Shown here: positions 7,365 through 14,252 of the stretch, in pieces
Position numbering within the stretch: position 1 is the first letter of the stretch
Layout of the letters: each line of letters begins with the position of its first letter
Source of the DNA: DASSWB01 sp035705495
Lineage (GTDB): Bacteria; Bacteroidota; Bacteroidia; Flavobacteriales; Flavobacteriaceae
Length of the DNA stretch: 20,091 bases
Direction of reading: 5' to 3'
Assembly: GCA_035705495.1 (NCBI GenBank)
Contig: DASSWB010000106.1
Location: forward strand, 1-20,091
The notes under the pieces: generated by a model
The model's database searches: none
Told to the model about the DNA's origin: nothing
The model's input: only the letters and a program-made list of their open reading frames with translations
Position numbers and translations under genes: made by a program

Positions 7365-8660
7365 TTAGCAAGAAACCTGCTTTTGCAATTCCGGCATTCT
7401 ACAATGTTCACAATCCGAACGATCGGTAATAAGTTGCACGCCTCGTTTGAAGGTGAAATAATTCCACATCCATTCAATTCCGACATGCAATCTATTTCTG
7501 AATCCAACAAGCAACATGATATGAATTGCTGACCATAAGAACCAAGCGAAAAATCCGCTGAACTTCAATCCGTTCACATCGGCCACTGCTTTTGCCCTTC
7601 CTATGGTTGCTATTTTGCCACGATCCCAATAAGCAAATTTGGGGCGTGATCCGACTTTCGGATTTTTCTTCAACATTTCCCCTACAAATTTTCCCTGTTG
7701 TCTTGCTACAGAAGCAAGCGCAGGAAATGGGTTTCCAGCAATATCTTCACAATGTGCCGCATCGCCCAAAACGAAAATATCTGGATATTTTGACAGACTC
7801 AAATCTTGATTGACAAAAACACGTCCCATTCGGTCTTTTTCAACTTGTAAGGTTTCCAACAATGGCGAGGCTTTTATTCCGGCGGCCCAAATAATATTTG
7901 GCGTTTCTATTGAACCCACTTTTAGATACGCACGATTTTTCTCGATTTTGGTTACAGAAGTGTTCCGTAAAACTTTTACTCCAAGATTTTCCAGCATTTT
8001 TCTGGCCTTTTCTCCCAAGGGTTCGCCAAAACCATTTAAAATTTCCGAACTGGCTTCGACCAAGAAAACCTTGATTTCATCTTTTTTTATATTCTTGAAG
8101 CCATGCAGCATGCTTCTTCCTGCGATTTCGGCGATCGCACCGGCCATTTCAACACCGGTTGGTCCGCCACCAATAATTACGTAAGTAAGAAAAGGTTTTC
8201 GATCAGCAGGCGCTTTAATTTGCTCCGCTTCTTCTAAAGATAATAAAATACGTTCCCGAAGTTTCAAAGCATCACTAATCGATTTCAAACCAGGCGCAAA
8301 AACCTTCCAATCTTCATTTCCGAAGTAATTGTATTGTGATCCGGGCGCCATGATCAATTGATCGAAATCAATTTCCCGCCCATCAACAAGTTTCAGTTTT
8401 TTTTGATCTGGAAAAATTTCCTTTACCTCGCCCAATAGAACTTTTATTTTAGAATTTTCATCTAAAATCGCACGGATTGGAACTGCAATATCACCTGGTG
8501 AAAGCGCCCCAGTCGCTACTTGATACAGAAGTGGCTGAAACAAATGATGATTGGTCTTATCGATGATGGTTACATCGGCATCGGTGTTTTTAAGTTCTTT
8601 AGCTGCTGTTAATCCTGCAAATCCGCCGCCGATAATGATTATTTTTCTTCGCTCTTTCAT
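7365..8660 (-). CDS. ndh: Type II NADH dehydrogenase (NDH-2), FAD-dependent
   Basis: A 431-residue two-dinucleotide-binding flavoprotein. IIIIGGGFAGLTAA (residues 7-20) binds FAD, VIIGGGPTGVEMAG (161-174) binds NADH, and IFVLGDAAHCED (295-306) is the second FAD motif. The C-terminal segment at about 368-402 (FFAWFLWSAIHIMLLVGF and on) is the amphipathic/hydrophobic anchor that holds NDH-2 on the inner face of the cytoplasmic membrane, where it passes electrons from NADH to quinone without pumping protons. The extreme C-terminus carries CEHC and a final Cys, which are unusual and might bind metal or form a disulfide. It is the last gene of the Rrf2-led operon, 21 bases after the AhpD-like gene. 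NDH-2 is often induced when Fe-S-rich complex I is compromised, which suits Rrf2 control. Confidence 0.92.
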   Translation of the reverse strand: MKERRKIIIIGGGFAGLTAAKELKNTDADVTIIDKTNHHLFQPLLYQVATGALSPGDIAVPIRAILDENSKIKVLLGEVKEIFPDQKKLKLVDGREIDFDQLIMAPGSQYNYFGNEDWKVFAPGLKSISDALKLRERILLSLEEAEQIKAPADRKPFLTYVIIGGGPTGVEMAGAIAEIAGRSMLHGFKNIKKDEIKVFLVEASSEILNGFGEPLGEKARKMLENLGVKVLRNTSVTKIEKNRAYLKVGSIETPNIIWAAGIKASPLLETLQVEKDRMGRVFVNQDLSLSKYPDIFVLGDAAHCEDIAGNPFPALASVARQQGKFVGEMLKKNPKVGSRPKFAYWDRGKIATIGRAKAVADVNGLKFSGFFAWFLWSAIHIMLLVGFRNRLHVGIEWMWNYFTFKRGVQLITDRSDCEHCRMPELQKQVSC

Positions 8661-8681
8661 TTTTTCAAATTTGAAATTTTT

Positions 8682-9137
8682 TTAGCCTTCCGGTTTATAA
8701 GAACCAGGGACTTTTCTGAAACTAATGGCCAGCCGGTTCCAATTATTAATTGCATTGATCGCAGTTGTCAAAGCCACGATTTCAACATCGCTAAATGCTT
8801 TTTTTACTTTTTCGAAAAGCGCATCCGGCACGTCGTTGTTGTGAATAAGCGTTAAAGCCTCGGTCCAAGCCAAAGCGGCTTCTTCGCGTTTGCCGAAAAA
8901 ATCGGTTTCGTGCCAAACGCTCAATGTGTATAAACGTTGCTCGGTTTCTCCCATTTCACGAGCATCTTTGGTGTGCATATCAATGCAAAACGCACAACCA
9001 TTGATTTGCGAAGCCCGCAATTTTACAAGTTCCAAAAGTGAAGTTTCCAAACCGGAATTGGCAATGTATTTTTCAAGTTGCAGCATTCCCTTTAAGGCTT
9101 CCGGTGCAATTTTTTGATAATCAATTCGCTGTTTCAT
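8682..9137 (-). CDS. AhpD-like carboxymuconolactone decarboxylase-family protein
   Basis: A 151-residue, all-helical protein with the peroxidase-type motif CAFCIDMH: Cys48, Cys51 and His55, preceded by the Glu-containing helix ETSLLELVKLRASQ. This E...CxxC...H arrangement is the thiol active site of AhpD-like alkylhydroperoxidases. Carboxymuconolactone decarboxylases proper lack the CxxC pair, so a disulfide-reductase or peroxidase role is favoured. The substrate and reductant are unknown. It is the fourth gene of the leftward Rrf2 operon, between YceI and NDH-2. A second protein of the same superfamily is encoded at 16619-16957, but the two differ in length and flanking sequence and are not a recent duplication. 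Confidence 0.88.
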   Translation of the reverse strand: MKQRIDYQKIAPEALKGMLQLEKYIANSGLETSLLELVKLRASQINGCAFCIDMHTKDAREMGETEQRLYTLSVWHETDFFGKREEAALAWTEALTLIHNNDVPDALFEKVKKAFSDVEIVALTTAINAINNWNRLAISFRKVPGSYKPEG

Positions 9138-9182
9138 AATCTTGTTTTTGATGAACCTGAATTTACTTCTTTTGAAAGTAAA

Positions 9183-9749
9183 TTAAAGCACACATTCCTT
9201 GATTTCTTCCGCAGCTATTTGCTGTTCTTGTTTGACAAATCTGATTTTGGCGTTTAATTTGATTTCATCGCCAACAATAAGTTCTCCTGCTTCATTTTTT
9301 CCATCCCAGATCAACCCAAAATCCTTACGATTGATTTTGCCGGAAACAGATAATTCCATTTTTTTTAGACCATCTTCACCAACGCTTGTTTCACCAAAAT
9401 CAAAATTGAGTACAACAGGTTTGGTGATGTTCTTGATCGTTAAATTAGTTTGGATTCTGCTTTCGGTCACCTTGAAATCTTCAGCAACAAAAAGGATATA
9501 TGGATATTTTTCCATATTGAAAAAATCGGCCGATTTTAAATGTTCGTCGCGCTTTGCATCATCCGTTTTAATCGAATTTACTGCTGCCTTGAAACAAATC
9601 CTGTTGATGAATTCAAAATCATCGGTTTCCGTTTCCGCCTGACCTTCAAAAACTCCAAGTTGACCAGTAACGGTTGTGATCATCAGTTTCCTAACTTTGA
9701 AATTAGCTTCGCTATTTGTTGGTTCGATATTCCATTTTTTGATTTTCAT
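9183..9749 (-). CDS. YceI-family protein
   Basis: A 188-residue beta-barrel lipocalin-like protein starting KIKKWNIEPTNSEANFKVRK after the initiator Met, with the family signature of W.I.P..S...F.VRK, then the core in which KSADFFNMEKYPYILF is the conserved 'S.DFF....P' block. YceI proteins bind long isoprenoid or lipid-like molecules. Many are periplasmic, but this one has no signal peptide, so a cytoplasmic location is likely. An upstream in-frame ATG at 9779 would add ten residues and overlap the end of the DUF6448 gene by 11 bases; the ATG at 9749 is preferred because the family's conserved N-terminus starts there. It lies third in the Rrf2-led operon. Confidence 0.9.
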   Translation of the reverse strand: MKIKKWNIEPTNSEANFKVRKLMITTVTGQLGVFEGQAETETDDFEFINRICFKAAVNSIKTDDAKRDEHLKSADFFNMEKYPYILFVAEDFKVTESRIQTNLTIKNITKPVVLNFDFGETSVGEDGLKKMELSVSGKINRKDFGLIWDGKNEAGELIVGDEIKLNAKIRFVKQEQQIAAEEIKECVL

Positions 9750-9768
9750 AATTTTCGTTTTTATTAAA

Positions 9769-10368
9769 TTAGTGTGCATGTTGTACGTCGTGTTCTAAAA
9801 TTGCGTGTAGCGCTTCGATTGTGTGCGTATAATCAACGTAAGCCGCTACAAAAGCTCTTCCTTCTTCTACGGAATTATCTTTTACTGGTTGCAGGGCAGC
9901 CACCTTTTCATATTTCTCGCGAACCATCTTTTCAATGTGGCCATTTAACTTTTCCAAAAAAGTATCAATATCCTGATTTTTAAGTGCCGTATCGGTCATT
10001 TGAATGATTTTGGAGGTTGTCCCAGCTGGTTTTAATCCAGTATAAGGTTCGCCTTCCCCTTCACGATGCAACCGGACTAAAGTTTCTAGAAAATGTTTTT
10101 CCAAAAGCTGATAAACTTCCTTATCTGAATTTCTATACTGAAGTGTTTTATTGAACAAATCTGTAATTTCCTGCTCATATTTTGCTTCAATCCATTTTAA
10201 AATCGGCGTCACGTTTTGTGCCTCCAATGCTTTGTAAGCATCTTGAATTACCGGTCCGTCATAAGAATCGCAGTGCCCGAATGTTTGCTGCGGAAGCATT
10301 GCCATAAAAAATATGACAACAAGTAAAAACGACTTCTTTCCGATTTCTTTTAATTTTCTGGTTTTCAT
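9769..10368 (-). CDS. Exported DUF6448-family protein
   Basis: A 199-residue protein with a signal peptide: basic MKTRKLKEIGKKS, a hydrophobic core (FLLVVIFFMAMLP) and a likely cleavage at TFG/HCD. The mature protein starts HCDSYDGPVIQDAYKAL, the conserved start of DUF6448 proteins, whose function is unknown. It is helical and ends in a His-rich stretch (ILEHDVQHAH); with the N-terminal His-Cys-Asp this hints at metal binding, which is inference. A longer reading starting at 10407 adds 13 residues, but that start would overlap the predicted -7 promoter element, so the ATG at 10368 is chosen. It is the first gene after the Rrf2 regulator and has its own promoter/operator. Confidence 0.82.
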   Translation of the reverse strand: MKTRKLKEIGKKSFLLVVIFFMAMLPQQTFGHCDSYDGPVIQDAYKALEAQNVTPILKWIEAKYEQEITDLFNKTLQYRNSDKEVYQLLEKHFLETLVRLHREGEGEPYTGLKPAGTTSKIIQMTDTALKNQDIDTFLEKLNGHIEKMVREKYEKVAALQPVKDNSVEEGRAFVAAYVDYTHTIEALHAILEHDVQHAH

Positions 10369-10392
10369 AATCTCTGATTTTAAATTCCGCAG

Positions 10393-10423
10393 TAAAGATA
10401 AAAACAAAATCCATAAAAGACAA
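10393..10423 (-). promoter_or_regulatory. Putative promoter of the DUF6448-YceI-AhpD-NDH2 genes
   Basis: On the minus strand TTG (10423-10421) is followed by 20 bases and TATCTTTA (10400-10393), seven of eight bases of TAnnTTTG. The element ends 24 bases before the DUF6448 ATG. The -33 TTG lies inside the operator palindrome. Confidence 0.5.
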
Positions 10424-10436
10424 GTTTATCTTTTAT
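10413..10436. promoter_or_regulatory. Predicted Rrf2 operator upstream of the DUF6448 gene
   Basis: A 24-base inverted repeat: ATAAAAGA at 10413-10420 pairs perfectly with TCTTTTAT at 10429-10436 around CAAGTTTA. It covers the predicted -33 element, so binding would block transcription. The stretch 10419-10439 matches 10964-10984, upstream of the Rrf2 gene, at 17 of 21 positions, which supports a shared site for that regulator. Confidence 0.62.
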
Positions 10437-10473
10437 AATAAATTTTAGCTGCATATTTTGCTTTTCTGAAATA

Positions 10474-10908
10474 TTATGGATTTGTCAAATATGATTCTCC
10501 CTCAGATAATTTCTCCGCTAAATTGCCAATTGTATTTTCCTGAAAAGATTTCAGCATTAAAGTTCTGGTTTTTGCATATTCAAAATGCATCGGACAAGGA
10601 TGCTCGTCGGAACACTGATGCAATCCCATCACGCATTCCCGAAAAACCGATAAACCATCCACGGCATTCACAATTTCCAGAATTGGAAGATCCAGTTGAT
10701 ATTTCTCGCAGAAAAATCCTCCATACGGACCTTTTAATGAAGTAATAACTTTGTGTTTATTGAGAATTTGCAGAATTTTCCCAGTAAAAGCCGCTGGTGC
10801 TTCAATTTCCTTGGCAATTTCCTTCACGCTCAGTTTTACGTTGTCATTCGCTTTTGAAGCCACAAAAACCGAAGCGCGAATCGCATATTTACAAGATTTG
10901 GAAATCAT
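10474..10908 (-). CDS. Rrf2-family transcriptional regulator with three cysteines
   Basis: A 144-residue winged-helix regulator. The N-terminus MISKSCKYAIRASVFVASKA and the recognition region EAPAAFTGKILQILNKHKVI, then SLKGPYGGFF, are typical of Rrf2 proteins. Cys92, Cys99 and Cys105 (C-X6-C-X5-C, in RECVMGLHQCSDEHPC) sit where IscR (92/98/104) and NsrR bind their Fe-S cluster, so an Fe-S sensor of iron-sulfur status, NO or oxidants is likely. Which of IscR, NsrR or another subtype it is cannot be decided, and the first spacing is one longer than in IscR. It heads the leftward redox operon, and a palindromic site over its own promoter suggests autoregulation. Confidence 0.9.
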   Translation of the reverse strand: MISKSCKYAIRASVFVASKANDNVKLSVKEIAKEIEAPAAFTGKILQILNKHKVITSLKGPYGGFFCEKYQLDLPILEIVNAVDGLSVFRECVMGLHQCSDEHPCPMHFEYAKTRTLMLKSFQENTIGNLAEKLSEGESYLTNP

Positions 10909-10940
10909 TTCAGCTTAAAAAATTTTAAAATTGCTTTGAG

Positions 10941-10969
10941 CAAATATATATAAATTCCAAAAGGACCAA
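10941..10969 (-). promoter_or_regulatory. Putative promoter of the Rrf2 gene
   Basis: On the minus strand TTG (10969-10967) is followed by 18 bases and TATATTTG (10948-10941), a full match to the Bacteroidota promoter pattern. It predicts a leader of roughly 25-30 bases before the ATG at 10908. The TTG lies within the repeated operator-like motif. Confidence 0.6.
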
Positions 10970-10984
10970 CTTATCTTCTATAAT
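10961..10984. promoter_or_regulatory. Predicted Rrf2 operator upstream of its own gene
   Basis: This is the second copy of the motif found at 10413-10436. The shared core on the plus strand is GAC.A..TTATCTT.TATAAT. The palindrome here is weaker (AGGAC against ATCTT), but the one-sided similarity to the other copy is strong, and both copies cover the predicted -33 TTG of a promoter. Confidence 0.55.
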
Positions 10985-11024
10985 TTCATTGCGGTCAATA
11001 AGAAATTCCCATTGGTTTTCAACC

Positions 11025-12824
11025 TTATTGTATTTCCAATTTTGAATATATGTCCTTTAATTCTTTTTCTGCAAGTTTTATGGATTCTGAAAAATTATTT
11101 GGAAAACAATGGTACAGTGTTAGATCTTGATAATAAACTATTCCTTCCATAAGATTAGAATAAAAATCCGGAAGATTTCTTAGAATCTTCTTATCCCTAT
11201 TTTGAGATTTATTTACCTGATCCCGAAAGTAATCCACATAAAGCTCAAGTTCTTTTATAAACAAATGGGGGCGTTTTTCATTTGTTAGAAGGCTCTTGCG
11301 CCCATAGATATGATTTGTCATTTCCTGCAGGGAAACAAGCTTTGAAAAGTTAGCAATATTCGGTCCGGGGCAGATGGTCACTGCCGTCAGTTTTTTAAGG
11401 AAAGGCACCTCATATTTTACAGGAGCTGCATTGCTCAACCCTATACATAGACATTCTTTAGCCAAGACCTCATCTACTTGCTGCTGATATTCTTCTTCGG
11501 GTAAATCAGAATTTTTTAGTTGTTTCAGTTTTAATTTCTGGTATTTACGCGAAGCGGTACATATAGGTTCTTTGGTAAATTCCGTATTGGATACTAGATA
11601 TTTCTCGGTACATGGACTGCCAGGAATGCCCTTTTCAATACGTTTCCGTTTTTCCTCTTCTGCGCTCGTGCCCTTAAGATAACTAAAGGGCACGCCAAGT
11701 GGAGAATTTGTGCTTAGCACTACATCTTCTTTCCCTGCTTTGCTGAGCAATTGCAGGGTTTCTTCATCGACAGTGGTGGCTTCAGGGCAAAGAAGGAAAG
11801 GAGTTCCCCAGCCGGTGCTGTCAATACCGTAATTAACATGAAGAAATTCCGCTTCTTCGGAGGTACCAATTCCTCCTTGAACCGTTATTCCAATGGGATG
11901 GGCTTTTTCAAAAGTAGGTTTTCCTTTTGCCTGTAAAGCGGGTTTATATAAGTTGAAAAGAGCATCCGATAGCTCTTCTTTTTTCCTTTTGAACTCCTCC
12001 AAAATAGGCCCCATGAGCAGTCCTTGGGTGGCAAAAGCATGGCCGCCGCAGTTGAGACCGGATTCGATCCTGAATTCACTCACCCAAATTCCTTTTTTCG
12101 CAAGATATTTTCCCTGAATCAAAGCTGAACGGTAGTCGCTGACCTTGATCACCACCCGCTTCTTAAAAACACCCCATGCCATGGCGTCAAATTCACTAAA
12201 ACTTTCCATATAATTGTAAAGTCTCGGATTCATTCCGGCAGAGAAAATTATTGAAGAATTTTCTAAGTCACTTTTTGTATAGCCTTTCAAGGCTTGTAAG
12301 GCATCGGATCCATTTTCCAAGGGCATTCCATTCTTATCCAAATTGATTTTATCTACTTTGGTCATTATATTGACTTCAATACTTCCAGGCCTAATTGTCT
12401 TCCGAAGGTAATTCTCTAAAGTCCTCCTCTCTTGTGAATCAGTGGTTTTTAACAATTGCAGGTATTTCATTTTCATTCCGCTGCCCTCTGGAAGCATCTC
12501 GAAATATTTTACCAGATCCGATCCAGCTTCAAAAGCGGAATTTCTTATTTTCTCTATTCTTTCCTTAATGTTTAAGTTAATAAGGTTTAAATAATCCGTG
12601 ATACGTTTGGATCTATAATCATCCTCCTTTGTGGAAATAGGAACATAAGGTTTTTGGTCGCGCTCGTAATAATATTTGCGCATCGATTCTATCAGGTTGT
12701 CCTCTATGATGGAAAGTGCCGAAGTAATTCCGAAACAAGCTACCTTAACAGGAGAATCAATGGTAAAAGCAATGCCCATAACCGGGATATGGAATTTATG
12801 AGGAGAGGATATATTCATTTGCAA
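11025..12824 (-). CDS. Nitronate-monooxygenase-like FMN TIM-barrel protein with cysteine-containing extension
   Basis: A 599-residue cytosolic protein, far longer than the 320-350 residues usual for nitronate monooxygenase or FabK. Family marks are visible: an N-terminal IPVMGIAFTIDSPVKVACFG (barrel strand 1), GLNCGGHAF at 257-265 in place of the EAGGH that carries the catalytic His, and GITVQGGIGTSEEAEF at 312-327 followed by GWGTPFLLCPEA, matching the FMN-phosphate site and the GTRF strand. Residues about 60-150 are a helical insertion. From about 395 an extra domain follows with Cys405, Cys422, Cys458, Cys460 and Cys485 (SPC, PICTAS, ECLC, ICPG). The substrate is unknown. FMN binding is inferred from the family; metal or Fe-S binding by the cysteines is speculation. 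It diverges from a LysR gene, a common sign of control by that regulator. Confidence 0.72.
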   Translation of the reverse strand: MQMNISSPHKFHIPVMGIAFTIDSPVKVACFGITSALSIIEDNLIESMRKYYYERDQKPYVPISTKEDDYRSKRITDYLNLINLNIKERIEKIRNSAFEAGSDLVKYFEMLPEGSGMKMKYLQLLKTTDSQERRTLENYLRKTIRPGSIEVNIMTKVDKINLDKNGMPLENGSDALQALKGYTKSDLENSSIIFSAGMNPRLYNYMESFSEFDAMAWGVFKKRVVIKVSDYRSALIQGKYLAKKGIWVSEFRIESGLNCGGHAFATQGLLMGPILEEFKRKKEELSDALFNLYKPALQAKGKPTFEKAHPIGITVQGGIGTSEEAEFLHVNYGIDSTGWGTPFLLCPEATTVDEETLQLLSKAGKEDVVLSTNSPLGVPFSYLKGTSAEEEKRKRIEKGIPGSPCTEKYLVSNTEFTKEPICTASRKYQKLKLKQLKNSDLPEEEYQQQVDEVLAKECLCIGLSNAAPVKYEVPFLKKLTAVTICPGPNIANFSKLVSLQEMTNHIYGRKSLLTNEKRPHLFIKELELYVDYFRDQVNKSQNRDKKILRNLPDFYSNLMEGIVYYQDLTLYHCFPNNFSESIKLAEKELKDIYSKLEIQ

Positions 12825-12979
12825 TAAAAAAAATTAATTAAACAAAGATTGAGGTTCAAAGGCTCCTAAATTATGAGCACAATCATATCATCAACAGAAA
12901 ATTTATACTTCTAAAAAACATGTTATTATCTTTTCATTAGAAGGCTTAATTTTCGTAAATTCCCATCGCTCGATAAGCT

Positions 12980-13909
12980 ATGAATTTCCACCAGTTAAAA
13001 TACATTATTGCTGTAGACAAGTACAGAAATTTCGCCCGCGCGGCCGAGGATTGTGAGATTGCTCAATCCACACTTAGCAAGGAAATCCAAAGATTGGAGA
13101 AAGAATTTGACATTATGATTTTCGATCGCTCGCGGCATCCCGTTGTTCCCACGATGAAAGGTCAGGATTTGATTCAGCAGGCGAAAATTATTTTGGAACA
13201 CCAAAACAAATTTATCAATATCGCCAAACAAAAAAAGAACGCCCCCGTGGGAAATTTCAAGCTCGGAATTCTCCCTACCCTTGCTCCTTACCTATTACCT
13301 TTGTTCGCGCAGCAGATTACGGAAAAATATCCGGAACTGAATTTAAAGATTTCGGAAACCGGTCCCTCGGAAATGATTGAAGCTTTGGAAAACGGAGATT
13401 TGGATGCCGCCATTAGTTTATCACCTTTCGAAAAAGAAGGATTTTACGAGACGATTCTTTTTGATGAAGAATTTGTGCTATATGTGGGAAAAAACCATCC
13501 ACTCTCAGCTTTGGAAACTGTAAAATGGGAGAATATTCCGCTGGAAGAGCTTATTTTGCAAGAGGACATCAAATCTCATTTTTTAGAGAACCAAAAAAAC
13601 CTGCTGCCGCCAATTGTTCAGAAGCGAAACTTCAAAAACGTGAGTTTTCAAAACGGTTCTTTGGAAACAATTCGCAAAATCATTGATCGCAACGGTGGCC
13701 TCACTTTAATTCCGCAACTAGCTTGTTTGTATATGGGCGAACGTCGGTTGGAAATGGTGCGTCATATTGAAGAACCAAAACTGAGCAGGAAAATTATATT
13801 CGTCGAGCCTCGTGGATTCGAAAAAAACAGGATTTCCAAAGTTATTTTGAAGGAAATCGTGAAGGCAATTCCCGCAGAATCATTGACACGAGCGAAACGC
13901 TCTCGATAA
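12980..13909 (+). CDS. LysR-family regulator, OxyR-like but lacking the redox cysteines
   Basis: A 309-residue LysR protein: a winged HTH at residues 1-60 (FHQLKYIIAVDKYRNFARAA, then AQSTLSKEIQRLEKEF) and a substrate-binding domain from about 91 (GNFKLGILPTLAPYLLP). Overall layout is closest to the OxyR group, yet the segment aligned with the OxyR sensor (E. coli LLLLEDGHC) reads LILQEDIKSHF and has no Cys; only Cys25 and Cys249 exist. Peroxide sensing by the Cys199-Cys208 disulfide is therefore not possible, and a small-molecule ligand is likelier. The last seven residues (TRAKRSR) and the stop are encoded inside a REP palindrome, so the natural end was probably replaced. It likely regulates the divergent NMO-like gene. 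Confidence 0.88.
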   Translation: MNFHQLKYIIAVDKYRNFARAAEDCEIAQSTLSKEIQRLEKEFDIMIFDRSRHPVVPTMKGQDLIQQAKIILEHQNKFINIAKQKKNAPVGNFKLGILPTLAPYLLPLFAQQITEKYPELNLKISETGPSEMIEALENGDLDAAISLSPFEKEGFYETILFDEEFVLYVGKNHPLSALETVKWENIPLEELILQEDIKSHFLENQKNLLPPIVQKRNFKNVSFQNGSLETIRKIIDRNGGLTLIPQLACLYMGERRLEMVRHIEEPKLSRKIIFVEPRGFEKNRISKVILKEIVKAIPAESLTRAKRSR

Positions 13910-13964
13910 CGTCTAGTTAAGCATTATAATTTTTTTAAACCGTTGGTGCGAGCGTCCCGCTCGT
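13888..13964. repeat. REPIN-like pair of inverted REP palindromes
   Basis: Two 24-base units, 13888-13911 and 13941-13964, lie in opposite orientation 29 bases apart and agree at 18 of 24 positions, sharing ACGAGCG..ACGCTC and a terminal AACG. Each is itself a hairpin (GAGCG/CGCTC in the first, CGAGCG/CGCTCG in the second). The first contains the end and stop codon of the LysR gene. The second lies eight bases beyond the stop codon of the transposase remnant, the usual position of REP sequences mobilised by RAYT proteins. Confidence 0.75.
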
Positions 13965-13971
13965 ACTTTTT

Positions 13972-14115
13972 TCATCCCAAAAAACCAACCTCATCTATTT
14001 CAATAACGGCATCCATTTCGGCATAACTTCTTGCGCTACTGTATTTCCATTCCCAAGTTTCTTGTACAAAACCTGCTTTTACAGGATTGTTATGAATGTA
14101 ATCCATTTTTTGTTT
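13972..14115 (-). pseudogene. 3' remnant of a REP-associated tyrosine transposase (RAYT, Y1_Tnp family)
   Basis: The minus strand reads KQKMDYIHNNPVKAGFV, then WEWKYSSARSY, ...IEIDEVGFLG and stop. The block YIHNNPVKAG...W.YSSA.SY is the C-terminal signature of REP-associated Y1 transposases. Only about 47 codons remain. The catalytic HUH and Tyr regions, about 130 residues upstream, are absent; a GGAGC/GCTCC palindrome stands there instead. The fragment is bracketed by REP sequences, so it looks like an internal-deletion derivative. It has no function as a protein. Known role of intact RAYTs: single-strand cutting and rejoining at REP hairpins. Confidence 0.85.
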
Positions 14116-14122
14116 GATTACG

Positions 14123-14140
14123 GGAGCAGTCCTCCGCTCC
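14123..14140. repeat. REP-like palindrome at the broken end of the transposase remnant
   Basis: GGAGC at 14123-14127 pairs with GCTCC at 14136-14140 around AGTCCTCC. It differs in stem sequence from the pair at 13888-13964 and directly precedes the remnant's KQKMDYIHNN codons on the minus strand. Confidence 0.6.
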
Positions 14141-14184
14141 TGTCTTAATCGCTTTTAGCTATAATTTCAATCGTCTTTGTGTCA

Positions 14185-14215
14185 TTGCCTTCGGCGGAGT
14201 TTCGGGCTAATTTTA
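14185..14215 (+). promoter_or_regulatory. Putative promoter of the MmgE/PrpD-ComA operon
   Basis: TTG at 14185-14187, a 20-base spacer and TAATTTTA at 14208-14215 (seven of eight bases of TAnnTTTG). It lies 37 bases before the start codon and just outside the REP/transposase remains. Confidence 0.45.
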
Positions 14216-14252
14216 CTTCAACAAAAAAAGAAATAATCAAAAATCATATATC

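Larger units (their letters stand above)
13910..14252. other. Intergenic stretch built of RAYT/REP remains and the prpD-like promoter
   Basis: No intact gene lies here. From left to right it holds the rest of the REPIN-like pair, the transposase remnant at 13972-14115, a third palindrome at 14123-14140 and a TTG/TAATTTTA promoter candidate at 14185-14215. Confidence 0.65.

Noticed and set aside
9750..9779. Ten-residue N-terminal extension of the YceI protein
   Set aside because: It would overlap the DUF6448 gene, and the conserved YceI N-terminus starts at the ATG at 9749.
10996..11030. CAATAAG...CTTATTG inverted repeat at the end of the NMO-like gene
   Set aside because: No T-run follows on the minus strand and the arms are AT-rich, so it is not a convincing terminator.
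12918..12943. A possible third Rrf2 operator (TTATCTTTT half) between the NMO-like and LysR genes
   Set aside because: Only about eight adjacent bases match one half; the other arm is missing and the region is AT-rich, so chance is a sufficient explanation.
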